A DNA stretch of 26,432 nucleotides from an uncultured Sphingobacteriaceae bacterium. GTDB taxonomy: Bacteria > Bacteroidota > Bacteroidia > Sphingobacteriales > Sphingobacteriaceae. How positions within the stretch are numbered: the first letter of the stretch is position 1; each line of letters starts with the position of its first letter. The translations under genes were made by a program, and so were the position numbers. Below are positions 1 through 8,906 of the stretch, in pieces. Under the pieces are notes generated by a model that saw only the letters and a program-made list of their open reading frames with translations, searched no databases and was not told the DNA's origin. Where the stretch lies: assembly GCA_946480915.1 (NCBI GenBank), contig CAMLLO010000052.1:1-26432 (forward strand). The letters run 5' to 3'.

Positions 1-202
1 AAAAGTAAAAGCATTCAGAGCTACTTCAAGACGTGTAAGATATACAGAATTCTTCCTGTTCAGGCTAGCTAAAATTTAAGCTTAAATCTATTCCCCCCCC
101 CCCAACTTTTCAACTTGATCTCTTTTTCCTCTTCTACCACAACTTTTGAACCTGACCCCCAATTAATAAAGTTAGACAAGCTACAAGTAGAGCTATAAAA
201 GC
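1..202. other. Left edge, no supported gene; poly-C tract
   Basis: I see no gene that can be supported here. Two forward frames are open from the left edge and stop at 72 and 79, so the 3' end of a truncated gene is possible, but neither short peptide is recognisable. An uninterrupted run of 11 C lies at 93-103, unusual in this AT-rich sequence. Confidence 0.4.
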
Positions 203-232
203 AAAAACCCTCACAGATTATCTCTGCGAGGG
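203..232 (-). terminator. Rho-independent terminator of tRNA-Asp
   Basis: A hairpin with 10-bp arms (208-217 and 223-232, one G-U pair, 5-nt loop) lies a few bases beyond the 3' end of the tRNA on the minus strand. It is followed by a T run on that strand (A run 203-207 on the plus strand). Confidence 0.8.
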
Positions 233-239
233 TTTTTTG

Positions 240-313
240 CGGTCTGGACGGGACTCGAACCCGCGACCCCATGCGTGACAGGCATGTATTCTAACCAGCT
301 GAACTACCAAACC
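240..313 (-). tRNA. tRNA-Asp (anticodon GTC)
   Basis: Read on the minus strand, this 74-nt stretch folds as a cloverleaf. The acceptor stem is GGTTTGG paired with CCAGACC with one G-U, the D-arm is AGTTCAGCTGGTTAGA, the anticodon loop carries GTC, and the T-arm has GGGTTCGAGTCCC. Discriminator base is G. The full 3' CCA is not encoded, so it would be added after transcription. It has its own promoter (330-359) and terminator (203-232), so it looks like a single-gene transcription unit. Confidence 0.95.
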
Positions 314-329
314 ATCCCTTTTGGGACTG

Positions 330-359
330 CAAATATAGCGTCTTTTGTTTATTTGTCAA
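330..359 (-). promoter_or_regulatory. Promoter of tRNA-Asp (Bacteroidota type)
   Basis: On the minus strand a TATATTTG -7 box (337-330) matches the Bacteroidota consensus TAnnTTTG. It is preceded by TTG (359-357) with a 19-bp spacer, the usual -33 element and distance. The expected start of transcription lies roughly 10 nt before the tRNA 5' end. Confidence 0.65.
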
Positions 360-439
360 TAAAAAAAGTGTTTTATTTATTCATTAATCAAATATATGCG
401 CTAACTATTTGCAGGCCTGTTGTTTAAAAATTAAAAAAC

Positions 440-1513
440 TCAGGCATTTGAGCCTTCTTTCATCTTTTCAGCGTTTTCAGCAAACTGTAATGCGTCAATT
501 ATCTCTTGAATTTCGCCATCCATAACCGCTGTAAGGTTGTATAAAGTTAAGCCGATGCGATGTTCTGTAACACGGCCCTGCGGATAATTGTATGTTCTGA
601 TCTTTGCCGATCTGTCGCCCGTAGAAACCATTGTCTTGCGCTTTGCAGCAATATCGCCCACATGTTTCTGCAATTCCAGGTCATATAACTTGCTGCGAAG
701 CATCTCCATAGCCCTGATGCGGTTGCCAAGCTGCGATCGTTCAATCTGGCACACCACCACCATCCCGGTAGGTTTATGCGTCAGCTGCACTTTCGTTTCA
801 ACCTTGTTTACATTCTGACCACCAGCACCACCCGAACGCGAGGTTTGTAATTCAACGTCGGCCGGATTTAAATAAAAATCCACTTCCTCTGCTTCCGGAA
901 GCACCGCAACAGAAGCTGCAGAGGTATGTACTCGTCCCTGTGTTTCGGTGTCGGGCACCCTTTGCACACGATGGACGCCCGATTCATATTTCATATGACC
1001 GTAAACATCTTCACCACTCACATTCAGAATTACCTCTTTATAGCCACCTGCAGTGCCTTCAGTTACATCAACAACTTCAACCTTCCAGCCTTTTTTCTCA
1101 AAATAGCGGGTGTACATGCGGTATAAATCGCCTGCAAACAAAGCGGCCTCGTCGCCGCCTGTGCCGCCACGAATCTCGACAACCGCATTTTTGGCATCCT
1201 GCGGATCCTTTGGAATTAACATCAACCGAACTTTCTCTTCCAATTCTTCTTTTTGAGGAATCAGTTCGTCAAGCTCCATTTTTGCCATTTCCTTCAACTC
1301 TTCATCCTTTTCGGTGGCCAATATTTGCTTATTGCTCTCGATATTCGAAACAACATTTTTATAGATCTTATACTCATCCACAATTTTGCCCAAATCTTTG
1401 TACTCTTTGTTCAAAGTAGCAAAACGTTTCATATCGCTCAGAGTAGCAGGATTGCTTAATTCACGCTCTACTTCTTCCCAGCGAAGTTTTATATCTTCTA
1501 ATTTTTCTAACAT
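440..1513 (-). CDS. prfA: Peptide chain release factor 1 (RF1)
   Basis: RF1 ends translation at UAA and UAG by binding the ribosomal A site and triggering hydrolysis of the peptidyl-tRNA ester. The 357-aa length is normal. The GGQ catalytic motif is G231-G232-Q233 inside [11 protein letters not shown]. The codon-reading tripeptide is P187-D188-T189, which is the PxT form of RF1 rather than the SPF form of RF2. The start is the ATG at 1513, giving a standard helical N-terminus. A -7 box at 1652-1659 suggests its own promoter with a leader of about 130 nt. The neighbour upstream on the same strand (DUF6807) is functionally unrelated. Not seen here: prmC, which often accompanies prfA in other bacteria. 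Confidence 0.97.
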   Translation of the reverse strand: MLEKLEDIKLRWEEVERELSNPATLSDMKRFATLNKEYKDLGKIVDEYKIYKNVVSNIESNKQILATEKDEELKEMAKMELDELIPQKEELEEKVRLMLIPKDPQDAKNAVVEIRGGTGGDEAALFAGDLYRMYTRYFEKKGWKVEVVDVTEGTAGGYKEVILNVSGEDVYGHMKYESGVHRVQRVPDTETQGRVHTSAASVAVLPEAEEVDFYLNPADVELQTSRSGGAGGQNVNKVETKVQLTHKPTGMVVVCQIERSQLGNRIRAMEMLRSKLYDLELQKHVGDIAAKRKTMVSTGDRSAKIRTYNYPQGRVTEHRIGLTLYNLTAVMDGEIQEIIDALQFAENAEKMKEGSNA

Positions 1514-1651
1514 ATTTTTATTTTGAAATCAACAGCCAGCTTTCAATTCGCCGAAAGCCCTGCTTTACGCTACAACCCCGACGCTCAAAAATCCCTGAGG
1601 GTTTCCGCTGCAATCAGGTTTAAACACAAAAGCCTGTGCTGTTATGGGATA

Positions 1652-1659
1652 CAAAAGTA
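1652..1659 (-). promoter_or_regulatory. -7 box upstream of prfA
   Basis: TACTTTTG on the minus strand matches TAnnTTTG and lies in the gap between the DUF6807 gene and prfA. No clear TTG at -33 spacing is seen, so support is partial. Confidence 0.4.
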
Positions 1660-1680
1660 CAGTTTTAGGAAATATCTCTT

Positions 1681-2700
1681 TTACTGTCTTTTAAAAGAAT
1701 TGAATAATTGATCAAGTTGCAAAGTATCTAACGAATTAGCAATCACCAGACGGTGTTTGAAAACAACGCTTCTGCCCTTTGCTAAGCTGAAATTGAGACG
1801 TTCTTTTCCGTTTGTATAAACTTCTGCGCCAAGCGGATTAATGGCAAAAAGTCCGTATCCGCGGGCCATCCAGAATCCGGGGTAGCCGATGTTCGAGGGA
1901 TGGTCAATAATTGCTACGCTTACAGGCTTATTATCAATATCGCCCGAAAGTTTCAGCCATTTGGAGCGGGTTCCAAATACTTCTTCGCCCGTGATGCCCG
2001 TACTGCTTTCATATTTCCCACTCAGTTTTTCATTAGCGATAACAGATTTTATCCCTTCCGGGGTGTATACTTTCACAGCTTTGGATGAAGGATATTCCAT
2101 TTCTCTTGCAACCCTGATGGCAAACAAACCTTCTTTGTTATCTTTAAATGAGATGTTCTGCAAAGCTTTTAACTCTGTTTTCCTGTCGATTATTCTATTA
2201 ATTCCATCAAGTTTGAAAACATATGTCGACCTTTCTTCAAGCATTGCTCTACCGCCAGGGTTGTACCAGGTTGAAAGAGTAACTAATTCCGCTTTGCCTC
2301 TTCCGTTCTTTGTAGAAACAATTTTGTTCAGTTTAATTGTACCATAAGCTTTCGCATTGGTGTCGATTTTGGTTGAATTATTCCAATAGTCAGCACCGTT
2401 TACGTCACCGTAATTAAACCACACACCTATTTGATGTGGATGATCAATTTGATCGCCGGGTTTTGGAGTAATTGGCCAACCACGGGTAACCGCAATATTT
2501 CCGGGAGCATTGACAGGATACAGAACTGCCTTTTTCAAACTATCCGCATACAGTAAAGAGGTGAATAATTCGTTACCGATAAACACATCTGCCTTTTTTA
2601 AGGTAGTATTTTGGATTATTTTAATGTAAGGTTGGGTTTGACTAAAGCTGACATTTGTCAGGAGTAGAATGAGGAATGTAAAAAGAAAGCTTCTTTTCAT
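1681..2700 (-). CDS. Exported DUF6807 (PmoA-like) family protein
   Basis: This 339-aa protein begins with a signal peptide (residues 1 to about 20, a hydrophobic stretch after MKRS, then SFSQTQ). The remainder resembles the DUF6807 family, sometimes labelled PmoA-like, of Bacteroidota and Planctomycetota. The visible hallmark is DHPHQIGVWFNYGDVNG near residue 90, with a second conserved-looking block IDHPSNIGYPGFWMARGYG near residue 270. The biochemical role of the family is not established as far as I know; members often sit near carbohydrate-related genes, and the PmoA name does not imply methane oxidation. The gene starts 9 bp after the lpxH stop, so the two are probably co-transcribed. 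Confidence 0.8.
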   Translation of the reverse strand: MKRSFLFTFLILLLTNVSFSQTQPYIKIIQNTTLKKADVFIGNELFTSLLYADSLKKAVLYPVNAPGNIAVTRGWPITPKPGDQIDHPHQIGVWFNYGDVNGADYWNNSTKIDTNAKAYGTIKLNKIVSTKNGRGKAELVTLSTWYNPGGRAMLEERSTYVFKLDGINRIIDRKTELKALQNISFKDNKEGLFAIRVAREMEYPSSKAVKVYTPEGIKSVIANEKLSGKYESSTGITGEEVFGTRSKWLKLSGDIDNKPVSVAIIDHPSNIGYPGFWMARGYGLFAINPLGAEVYTNGKERLNFSLAKGRSVVFKHRLVIANSLDTLQLDQLFNSFKRQ

Positions 2701-2709
2701 TTCAATAGG

Positions 2710-3489
2710 TTAAGTATTCAGTGCAGAATCGTTTCCTTGCTCGTTCTCAAAATATTTAAGAGACACTTCCCCGTTTTCCATCACAGCGTACGAGTTAAAA
2801 TTCAGCCATTCTCCCAGGTTAATATAACGGCTTTTTTCATTCAGTCTTATATCCAGGGGTAAATGCCTGTGCCCGTAGATTAAGTAATCGAAGTGTTCTT
2901 TTTGCAACAATTCCTTGCTGTAAACAGCCAGCCACTCGTTTTGCTCTCCCATAAAGCGTTCAGTATGGTTTTGAGATGAACGGCTTCTTCGTGACCAGTC
3001 TAAAGCAATGCCGATTCCCAAATTAGGATGCAGCCGGGCAAACAGCCACTGGCAAAGACTGCTTCTGAAGAATTTCTTTAAGATCTTATATTTTGAATCG
3101 CCTGGACCTAAGCCATCACCATGGTGCAAATAGATCTTTTTACCGTTTCGTTCTATTATCAATTCATCTGACACAATCTCAACCCCAAGTTCCTCTGTCA
3201 GATAACCAAACATCCACATATCGTGATTTCCCTTAAACATCGTTATTTTAACCCCCAGATCAGATAACTCAGCCAGTTTTCCCAGGAAACGAATAAATCC
3301 CCGTGGAACTGCCCGCTTATATTCAAACCAGAAATCAAACACATCACCAACCAACATCAGCTCTGCTGCATCGTCTTTAATAGAGTCTAACCAGCGTACA
3401 ATCGTCGCTTCACGTTGCCGGCTCAGCTCATAATCAGAAACGCCTAGATGAAAATCAGAAGCAAAGTAAATTTTATCGCGTGTGGGCAT
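2710..3489 (-). CDS. lpxH: UDP-2,3-diacylglucosamine diphosphatase (LpxH-like)
   Basis: A calcineurin-like metallophosphoesterase that would cleave UDP-2,3-diacylglucosamine to lipid X and UMP in lipid A synthesis at the inner membrane. Metal-ligand motifs appear in order: DFHLG, GDVFDFW, GNHD, then GHRH near the C-terminus. The block CQWLFARLHPNLGIGIA is characteristic of LpxH homologues. I place the start at the ATG at 3489 (259 aa). An in-frame ATG exists at 3507, but the bases between the two contain a TACTTTTA -7-like box (3495-3502), which would make the 3489 start nearly leaderless. The closely related pyrophosphatases of the same fold cannot be fully excluded. Confidence 0.85.
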   Translation of the reverse strand: MPTRDKIYFASDFHLGVSDYELSRQREATIVRWLDSIKDDAAELMLVGDVFDFWFEYKRAVPRGFIRFLGKLAELSDLGVKITMFKGNHDMWMFGYLTEELGVEIVSDELIIERNGKKIYLHHGDGLGPGDSKYKILKKFFRSSLCQWLFARLHPNLGIGIALDWSRRSRSSQNHTERFMGEQNEWLAVYSKELLQKEHFDYLIYGHRHLPLDIRLNEKSRYINLGEWLNFNSYAVMENGEVSLKYFENEQGNDSALNT

Positions 3490-3578
3490 GAGTGTAAAAG
3501 TACACAAGCTTCAGGGAATTTTGTAATTTGTACCATTCGTCAACGTTTCTAAATGTAATTTGAAGGAAGATTAATTTT

Positions 3579-5702
3579 ATGAAATTACTTTATATCCTCA
3601 TACTTTTACCCGCTTTTGTCTTTACCGCAACAGTTCAAACCACTAATAAGAAAATGAATTATCCTGTTTCTAAAAAGGACAAAACTGTAGATACATACTT
3701 CGGTACAAACATTGAAGACCCTTACCGATGGTTAGAAAATGACCTTGCTGAGGATACGAAAGCCTGGGTGACAGAGCAGAATAAAGTTACACAAGGCTAT
3801 TTATCGCAAATTCCTTACCGGGATAAGATCAAACAGCAGCTTGAAAAACTTTGGAACTACGAGAAATACAGTGCACCGTTTAAAGAAGGCGACTACATTT
3901 ATTTTTATAAGAATGATGGTCTGCAAAATCAGGCTGTACTTTACCGCCAAAAGGAGGGTCAGGAGCCGGAAGTATTTTTAAACCCGAATGAATTCTCGAA
4001 AGATGGTACCACTTCTCTGGCAGGAATAGAATTTACCAAAGATGGAAGTTTGGCGGCTTATCAACTTTCTGAAGGCGGATCGGACTGGAGAAAAGTGATC
4101 GTTCTGAAAACCTCTGATAAAACCATTGTAGGTGATACTTTGATTGATGTCAAATTCTCAGGTCTTGCCTGGAAAGGCAACGAAGGGTTTTATTACAGCA
4201 GCTATGATAAGCCCAAAGCAGGCAGTCAGCTTTCGGGCCTGACCCAATATCATAAATTATATTTTCATAAGCTCGGCACCTCGCAGAGCGACGATAAGCT
4301 TATTTTCGGCGGAGAAGCTATGCCACGCCGATATATTGGAGCCTCATTAACAGAGGATGAAAAATATCTATCCATAACCGCTGCTAATTCTACTACCGGA
4401 AACGAATTGTATATCCAGGATCTAAGTACAAACGGGCCGATCGTTACGATTGTGAATAATTTCGATTCGGAAAGTTACGTGATCGACAATGAAGGTACCA
4501 AGCTGTTTATTTTTACCAATCTTAATGCACCTAATAACAAGATTGTAACCGTTGATGCATCTACCGCGGCGCCTGGAAACTGGAAAGATTTAATTAAAGA
4601 AACTGAGAATGTATTAAATGTAAGCACCGGTGGCGGAAAAATCTTTGCAAATTATCTCAAAGATGCCACTTCATTGGTTAAGCAGTACAATATGAAGGGG
4701 GAACTTGAACGAACGATTTCACTCCCGGGAGTTGGTACGGCATCAGGTTTTGGAAGCAAAAAAGAAGAGAAGGAATTGTATTACAGCTTTACTTCCTATG
4801 TGTTTCCGGTTACGATTTTTAAATATGATATTACCTCGGGGAACTCAGACTTGTATAAAAAGTCTGGTGTTCAGTTTGATCCATCACAGTTTGAATCAAA
4901 GCAGGTGTTCTATTCTTCAAAGGATGGAACTAAAATTCCAATGATAATAACCCATAAGAAGGGCTTACTAATGGATGGTAAAAACCCAACTCTTTTATAT
5001 GGATATGGAGGATTCAGTGTGAGTCTGACGCCTGCTTTCAGTACTTCGAATATTATTTTCCTTCAACAGGGAGGAATATACGCAGTTCCGAATCTTCGTG
5101 GCGGTGGTGAGTACGGTGAGAAATGGCATATTGCCGGAACGAAGATGCAGAAACAAAATGTATTTGATGATTTCATCGCGGCAGCGGAATACCTGATCAG
5201 CAATAACTATACTTCGAACAAGTATCTGGCAATTGCGGGCGGTTCAAACGGCGGACTTTTAGTTGGTGCTGCTATGACTCAGCGTCCGGATTTATTTAAG
5301 GTGGCTTTACCTGCGGTGGGCGTGCTGGATATGCTTCGCTATAACAAATTTACCGCCGGAGCAGGATGGGCATACGATTACGGAACTGCCGAAGACTCAA
5401 AAGAGATGTTTGAATATCTTTTGAAATATTCGCCTGTGCACGCTTTAAAACCCGGGACGAGCTATCCAGCTACTATGATCACCACAGCCGATCATGACGA
5501 CCGGGTAGTGCCGGCGCACTCGTTTAAATTTGCGGCCCGTCTTCAGGAAACACATAAAGGCGATAACCCTGTTTTAATTAGAATTGATACCAAAGCCGGA
5601 CATGGAGCCGGAAAGTCGACCTCTCAGATTATAGCGGAACAGGCCGATAAATGGGCATTTTTGTTTTATAATATGGGAGTTAAAGATGTGCAGATGAAAT
5701 AA
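3579..5702 (+). CDS. Prolyl oligopeptidase, S9A family, exported
   Basis: This 707-aa serine peptidase would cut short peptides after proline, probably in the periplasm. A signal peptide covers about residues 1-18. The N-terminal beta-propeller domain (about 30-430) limits access to large substrates. The C-terminal alpha/beta-hydrolase domain carries the triad: Ser556 in GGSNGG, Asp641 in DHDDRVVP, His675 in KAGHGAG. These positions are very close to those of the well-studied porcine enzyme. The last residues (DVQMK) are encoded by the first unit of a short repeat array that continues past the stop codon, so the extreme C-terminus may have been remodelled by it. It is divergent from lpxH, with about 90 bp between the starts. 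Confidence 0.95.
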   Translation: MKLLYILILLPAFVFTATVQTTNKKMNYPVSKKDKTVDTYFGTNIEDPYRWLENDLAEDTKAWVTEQNKVTQGYLSQIPYRDKIKQQLEKLWNYEKYSAPFKEGDYIYFYKNDGLQNQAVLYRQKEGQEPEVFLNPNEFSKDGTTSLAGIEFTKDGSLAAYQLSEGGSDWRKVIVLKTSDKTIVGDTLIDVKFSGLAWKGNEGFYYSSYDKPKAGSQLSGLTQYHKLYFHKLGTSQSDDKLIFGGEAMPRRYIGASLTEDEKYLSITAANSTTGNELYIQDLSTNGPIVTIVNNFDSESYVIDNEGTKLFIFTNLNAPNNKIVTVDASTAAPGNWKDLIKETENVLNVSTGGGKIFANYLKDATSLVKQYNMKGELERTISLPGVGTASGFGSKKEEKELYYSFTSYVFPVTIFKYDITSGNSDLYKKSGVQFDPSQFESKQVFYSSKDGTKIPMIITHKKGLLMDGKNPTLLYGYGGFSVSLTPAFSTSNIIFLQQGGIYAVPNLRGGGEYGEKWHIAGTKMQKQNVFDDFIAAAEYLISNNYTSNKYLAIAGGSNGGLLVGAAMTQRPDLFKVALPAVGVLDMLRYNKFTAGAGWAYDYGTAEDSKEMFEYLLKYSPVHALKPGTSYPATMITTADHDDRVVPAHSFKFAARLQETHKGDNPVLIRIDTKAGHGAGKSTSQIIAEQADKWAFLFYNMGVKDVQMK

Positions 5703-5780
5703 TGTGCAGATGTGCGAATGGGATGAATGTGCAGATGAGATGGATGTACAAATGAGTAAAATGAGATGAATGTGCAGATG
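5686..5780 (+). repeat. Degenerate ATGTGCAGATG repeat array
   Basis: The 11-mer ATGTGCAGATG occurs four times (5686-5696, 5702-5712, 5727-5737, 5770-5780), embedded in related ATG-rich words such as GATGTACAAATG. The first copy lies inside the end of the prolyl oligopeptidase gene and the rest fill the gap before the histidine kinase gene. Spacing is irregular (16, 25, 43 bp). Confidence 0.75.
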
Positions 5781-5811
5781 AAAATAGATGGGCCTGGCCA
5801 TTAAACGATAA

Positions 5812-7032
5812 ATGAATCCTTACGAACAGAAACGACGCTGGAAATTCCTTTTACTTGCCTTTGCGATAATTATTGCCGGCACTTCTTTATGGTACAGCAA
5901 TTATTTGGTTAAAAACATCGCTGTTGCTGAACGCACACGGGCAGAAGTGTGGGCTTTGAGTCAACAGAAAATAATTGAAATATCTGATATTAATGATGAC
6001 TATATCACATTTATTTACTCTATAAGAGACAGTTTAGAAGTCCCTGCGATAGTTACCAATATAAAAGACAGTATTTTATACTACCGCGGATTAGACACCA
6101 CCAAAACCTTTTTTGAAATGGATACCACCAGAGCCTACGCTCCGGCTTATTTTAAAAATCAGTTAAAAGAGATGAAGGCTCAGCACACTCCTATAGAGCT
6201 GATACTGGCAAATGGTGAAAAATGGTTGGTTTATTATAAAGATTCTCAATTGCTGATGCAGTTACGAGTCTTTCCGTCCATACAACTAAGCGTTATAGGA
6301 ATTTTTCTTTTAATCGCTTATATGGTTTTCAGCTCCTCCCGCCGGTCTGAGCAAAACCTTGTTTGGGTAGGTATGGCTAAAGAAACAGCTCATCAGTTAG
6401 GCACACCCATATCTGCGCTTATGGCCTGGATAGAATTGATTAAAGCCAAGTTTAATGCGGAAAACGATCCACTGGTACTGGAAATGGAAAATGACGTGAA
6501 ACGATTGGAAATGGTAGCAGATAGATTCTCTAAAATTGGATCAAAACCTATCTTAGAAAGTCATAATGTTTACCAGGTGGTAGAAGAATATGTAAATTAT
6601 TTTAAGAAAAGAGCGAGTGACAAAATTACGTTTGCCGTAACCGGGGACGATAGCGTTGAAGCATTAATGAATATTCCCCTGTTTGATTGGGTGCTCGAAA
6701 ATTTATTGAAAAACTCGGCCAATGCTATTCAGGGCGCAGGAAGAATAGAAGTATGTGTTACAGAGAACCTGGCCAAAGAGCAGGTTTTTATTGATGTGAT
6801 CGACACTGGTAAAGGAATCCCCCGACTTAAATTTGAAACAATTTTTCAGCCGGGATACACTACCAGGAAAAGAGGCTGGGGGTTAGGCCTTTCACTAAGC
6901 AAACGAATTATTGATAATTATCATAAAGGCCAAATTTTTGTAAAAGATTCCGAGCCTGGAAAAGAAACGGTTATCAGGATAATTTTAAAAAGCAGCAACA
7001 ACTATGAAGAGACCACAACCAGAAGAATATAA
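5812..7032 (+). CDS. Membrane sensor histidine kinase
   Basis: A 406-aa two-component sensor kinase. Transmembrane helices lie at about 11-33 and 153-175, flanking a periplasmic domain of about 120 residues with no recognised sensor fold. The phospho-acceptor is His194 in AKETAHQLGTPISAL. The ATP-binding domain shows an N box (ENLLKNSANAIQG) and G boxes (DTGKGIP and GWGLGLSLSKRI). It autophosphorylates and passes phosphate to a response regulator. No regulator is encoded nearby, so its partner is unknown. Its 3' end overlaps the start of the DinB-like gene by 29 bp, which suggests coupled translation. The signal sensed cannot be read from the sequence. Confidence 0.93.
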   Translation: MNPYEQKRRWKFLLLAFAIIIAGTSLWYSNYLVKNIAVAERTRAEVWALSQQKIIEISDINDDYITFIYSIRDSLEVPAIVTNIKDSILYYRGLDTTKTFFEMDTTRAYAPAYFKNQLKEMKAQHTPIELILANGEKWLVYYKDSQLLMQLRVFPSIQLSVIGIFLLIAYMVFSSSRRSEQNLVWVGMAKETAHQLGTPISALMAWIELIKAKFNAENDPLVLEMENDVKRLEMVADRFSKIGSKPILESHNVYQVVEEYVNYFKKRASDKITFAVTGDDSVEALMNIPLFDWVLENLLKNSANAIQGAGRIEVCVTENLAKEQVFIDVIDTGKGIPRLKFETIFQPGYTTRKRGWGLGLSLSKRIIDNYHKGQIFVKDSEPGKETVIRIILKSSNNYEETTTRRI

Positions 7033-7510
7033 TTCGTTTTACCAGAAATACATTGATACCGTAGGCGATGATGTTCTTTCGGAATTATCAGATCAATTGC
7101 TGAGCTTTTCTCAATATCTGAGATCTATTCCTCATGATAAAATTGATTTTACCTATGCGGAGGGCAAATGGACTATCAAAGAATTGCTGGGACACGTAAT
7201 AGATACGGAGCGAATAATGGCCTATCGTTTGCTCAGATTCGCCAGAAACGATTCGACCGGATTAGCAGGTTTTGATGAAAATCATTATGTGACGAATGCC
7301 CATTTCGGCAATCGCGATTTCAATGATATGATTGAAGAATTTGAAGCTGTTCGAGAAGCGAATCTGTTTCTTTTCAGATCATTATCAGAGGACGACTTAC
7401 AACGAAAAGGTGTAGCAAATAATGCCCCTTTAAGCGTAATCGCTTTACTTTTTATTATCGTGGGACATGTTAAACATCACCAGAAGGTGATTGAGGAAAG
7501 GTATTTCTAG
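7004..7510 (+). CDS. DinB-fold (DinB_2 / YfiT-like) protein
   Basis: This 168-aa protein has the DinB-like four-helix-bundle pattern. WTIKELLGHVIDTERI and a C-terminal IVGHVKHHQKVI supply the likely metal-binding histidines, His64 and His155/His159. The family includes metal-dependent enzymes such as bacillithiol S-transferases and many uncharacterised members, so no specific reaction is assigned. Its ATG lies within the histidine kinase gene (29-bp overlap), indicating an operon, although a functional link to the kinase is not established. A strong hairpin terminator follows 6 bp after the stop. Confidence 0.85.
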   Translation: MKRPQPEEYNSFYQKYIDTVGDDVLSELSDQLLSFSQYLRSIPHDKIDFTYAEGKWTIKELLGHVIDTERIMAYRLLRFARNDSTGLAGFDENHYVTNAHFGNRDFNDMIEEFEAVREANLFLFRSLSEDDLQRKGVANNAPLSVIALLFIIVGHVKHHQKVIEERYF

Positions 7511-7516
7511 CCTTAC

Positions 7517-7553
7517 AACCCAGACAGCGTTCTAAACGCTGTCTGGGTTTTTC
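7517..7553. terminator. Hairpin terminator between convergent genes
   Basis: Perfect 15-bp arms AACCCAGACAGCGTT (7517-7531) and their complement (7535-7549) enclose a 3-nt loop, followed by TTTTT. It separates the DinB gene from the convergent dehydrogenase gene. The core is nearly the same as that of the hairpin at 21652-21684. Confidence 0.85.
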
Positions 7554-7565
7554 CGATGATCGATT

Positions 7566-7580
7566 AGTCATCCGATGACT
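7566..7580. repeat. 15-bp palindrome AGTCATCCGATGACT
   Basis: Two perfect 7-bp arms around a single central base. Near-identical copies occur at 16544-16558 and 16592-16606, also in gene-free DNA. Confidence 0.6.
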
Positions 7581-7592
7581 AGACAAGTACTT

Positions 7593-8861
7593 TTATAATC
7601 TTGCATCCACCCACTTTCGGTTGATGATCGACTTGGTATCAAAAAGAATGGTTTTTTCTTGTTTTAATGCGGCATAATCCAAGTCGTAAAATTCTTTGTG
7701 CGACACTGCCAGAATAACGGCCTGGTATTTATCCCGATAAATATCGGTAGCCAAATTAAATTGAAAGGCATTTTTTACTTCCTCTGCTTTGGCCCATGGG
7801 TCGAATACACTCACCTCAATCCCGTACTGCTCAAGCTCGCGGTAAATATCTATCACCTTTGTGTTTCGAATATCCGGACAGTTTTCTTTAAATGTGATTC
7901 CAAGAATTAAGACTTTCGCATTTTTAACCGGAGTTCCCTTCGCAAGCATCAGTTTTACTACTTTGCTGGCTATAAACGTAGACATATTATCGTTCACCCT
8001 CCTGCCGGACAGGATAACTTCTGGATGATAGCCTAAAAGCTCTGCTTTGTGGGCTAGATAATAGGGATCAACACCAATGCAGTGACCACCTACAAGTCCG
8101 GGTTTAAATTTCAAAAAGTTCCATTTGGTCGATGCGGCTTCCAAAACATCGGTGGTATCTATACCGAGCCGGTCGAATATCAGTGCCAGTTCGTTAACAA
8201 AGGAAATATTTACATCTCTTTGGGCGTTTTCAATGGCTTTAGCAGCTTCGGCCACTTTTATAGATTTGGCTTTGAAGGTGCCCGCTTCTATGATGCCGGA
8301 GTAAAGCCTGTTTATAAAATTTGCTATTTCGGGTGTAGAGCCGGAGGTAACTTTAACGATTGTTTTTAGGGTGTGTACAGGGTCGCCAGGACTGACACGT
8401 TCGGGTGAATAGCCACAGTAGAAATCGACATTAAAGGTTAAACCGCTTTCTTTTTCAAGAACAGGCACACAATCTTCTTCGGTACAGCCAGGATAAACGG
8501 TGGATTCGTAAATAACTATATCGCCTTTTTTTAGAAGTTTTCCAATACAAGCGGATGCTTGAAGCAAAGGTGTCAGATCAGGCTTTTTTGATTCATCAAC
8601 TGGCGTTGGAACGGTGATAATATACACATTGCTGTCTTGAATGTCTTCCGGGCTATTGCTGAAGTTTATTACGCTGTTAAGAAGCTCTGTTGGTCTTACC
8701 TGCAAGGTAGTGTCTTCTCCCTTCTGCAATTCGCGGATTCGGTTCGAATTGGTATCGTATCCCGTTACGAGATGTTTTTCTGAGAAAGCGATAGCCAATG
8801 GAAGGCCGACATAGCCCAGACCGATGACTGCAATGCGGATATCTTCAGGATTAGGGGACAT
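7593..8861 (-). CDS. tviB: UDP-N-acetylhexosamine 6-dehydrogenase, TviB type
   Basis: A 422-aa nucleotide-sugar dehydrogenase that oxidises C6 of a UDP-N-acetylhexosamine in two NAD-dependent steps to the uronic acid, a precursor of acidic polysaccharide. The N-terminal Rossmann motif is GLGYVG (14-19). The catalytic nucleophile is Cys261 in GGHCIGVDPYY. The blocks YESTVYPGCTEEDCVP and ILGITFKENCPDIRNT match the Vi-antigen TviB/WbpO group rather than the UDP-glucose dehydrogenases. Whether GlcNAc or GalNAc is the substrate cannot be told from sequence alone. It lies 45 bp after rfbA on the same strand and is probably co-transcribed with it. The usual partner epimerase gene is not in the window. 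Confidence 0.9.
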   Translation of the reverse strand: MSPNPEDIRIAVIGLGYVGLPLAIAFSEKHLVTGYDTNSNRIRELQKGEDTTLQVRPTELLNSVINFSNSPEDIQDSNVYIITVPTPVDESKKPDLTPLLQASACIGKLLKKGDIVIYESTVYPGCTEEDCVPVLEKESGLTFNVDFYCGYSPERVSPGDPVHTLKTIVKVTSGSTPEIANFINRLYSGIIEAGTFKAKSIKVAEAAKAIENAQRDVNISFVNELALIFDRLGIDTTDVLEAASTKWNFLKFKPGLVGGHCIGVDPYYLAHKAELLGYHPEVILSGRRVNDNMSTFIASKVVKLMLAKGTPVKNAKVLILGITFKENCPDIRNTKVIDIYRELEQYGIEVSVFDPWAKAEEVKNAFQFNLATDIYRDKYQAVILAVSHKEFYDLDYAALKQEKTILFDTKSIINRKWVDARL

Positions 8862-8906
8862 TATCTTTTTTTATAGATGTGGCAATTTTACTCGAAAGGA
8901 TTTTAT

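Noticed and set aside
940..1419. 159-aa open frame on the plus strand
   Set aside because: Antisense shadow of prfA, which is beyond doubt on the other strand.
1540..1650. Riboswitch in the prfA leader
   Set aside because: Only a short CCCTGAGGG palindrome is seen and no known riboswitch core is recognisable.
1889..2347. 152-aa open frame on the plus strand
   Set aside because: Antisense shadow of the DUF6807 gene, with no domain of its own.
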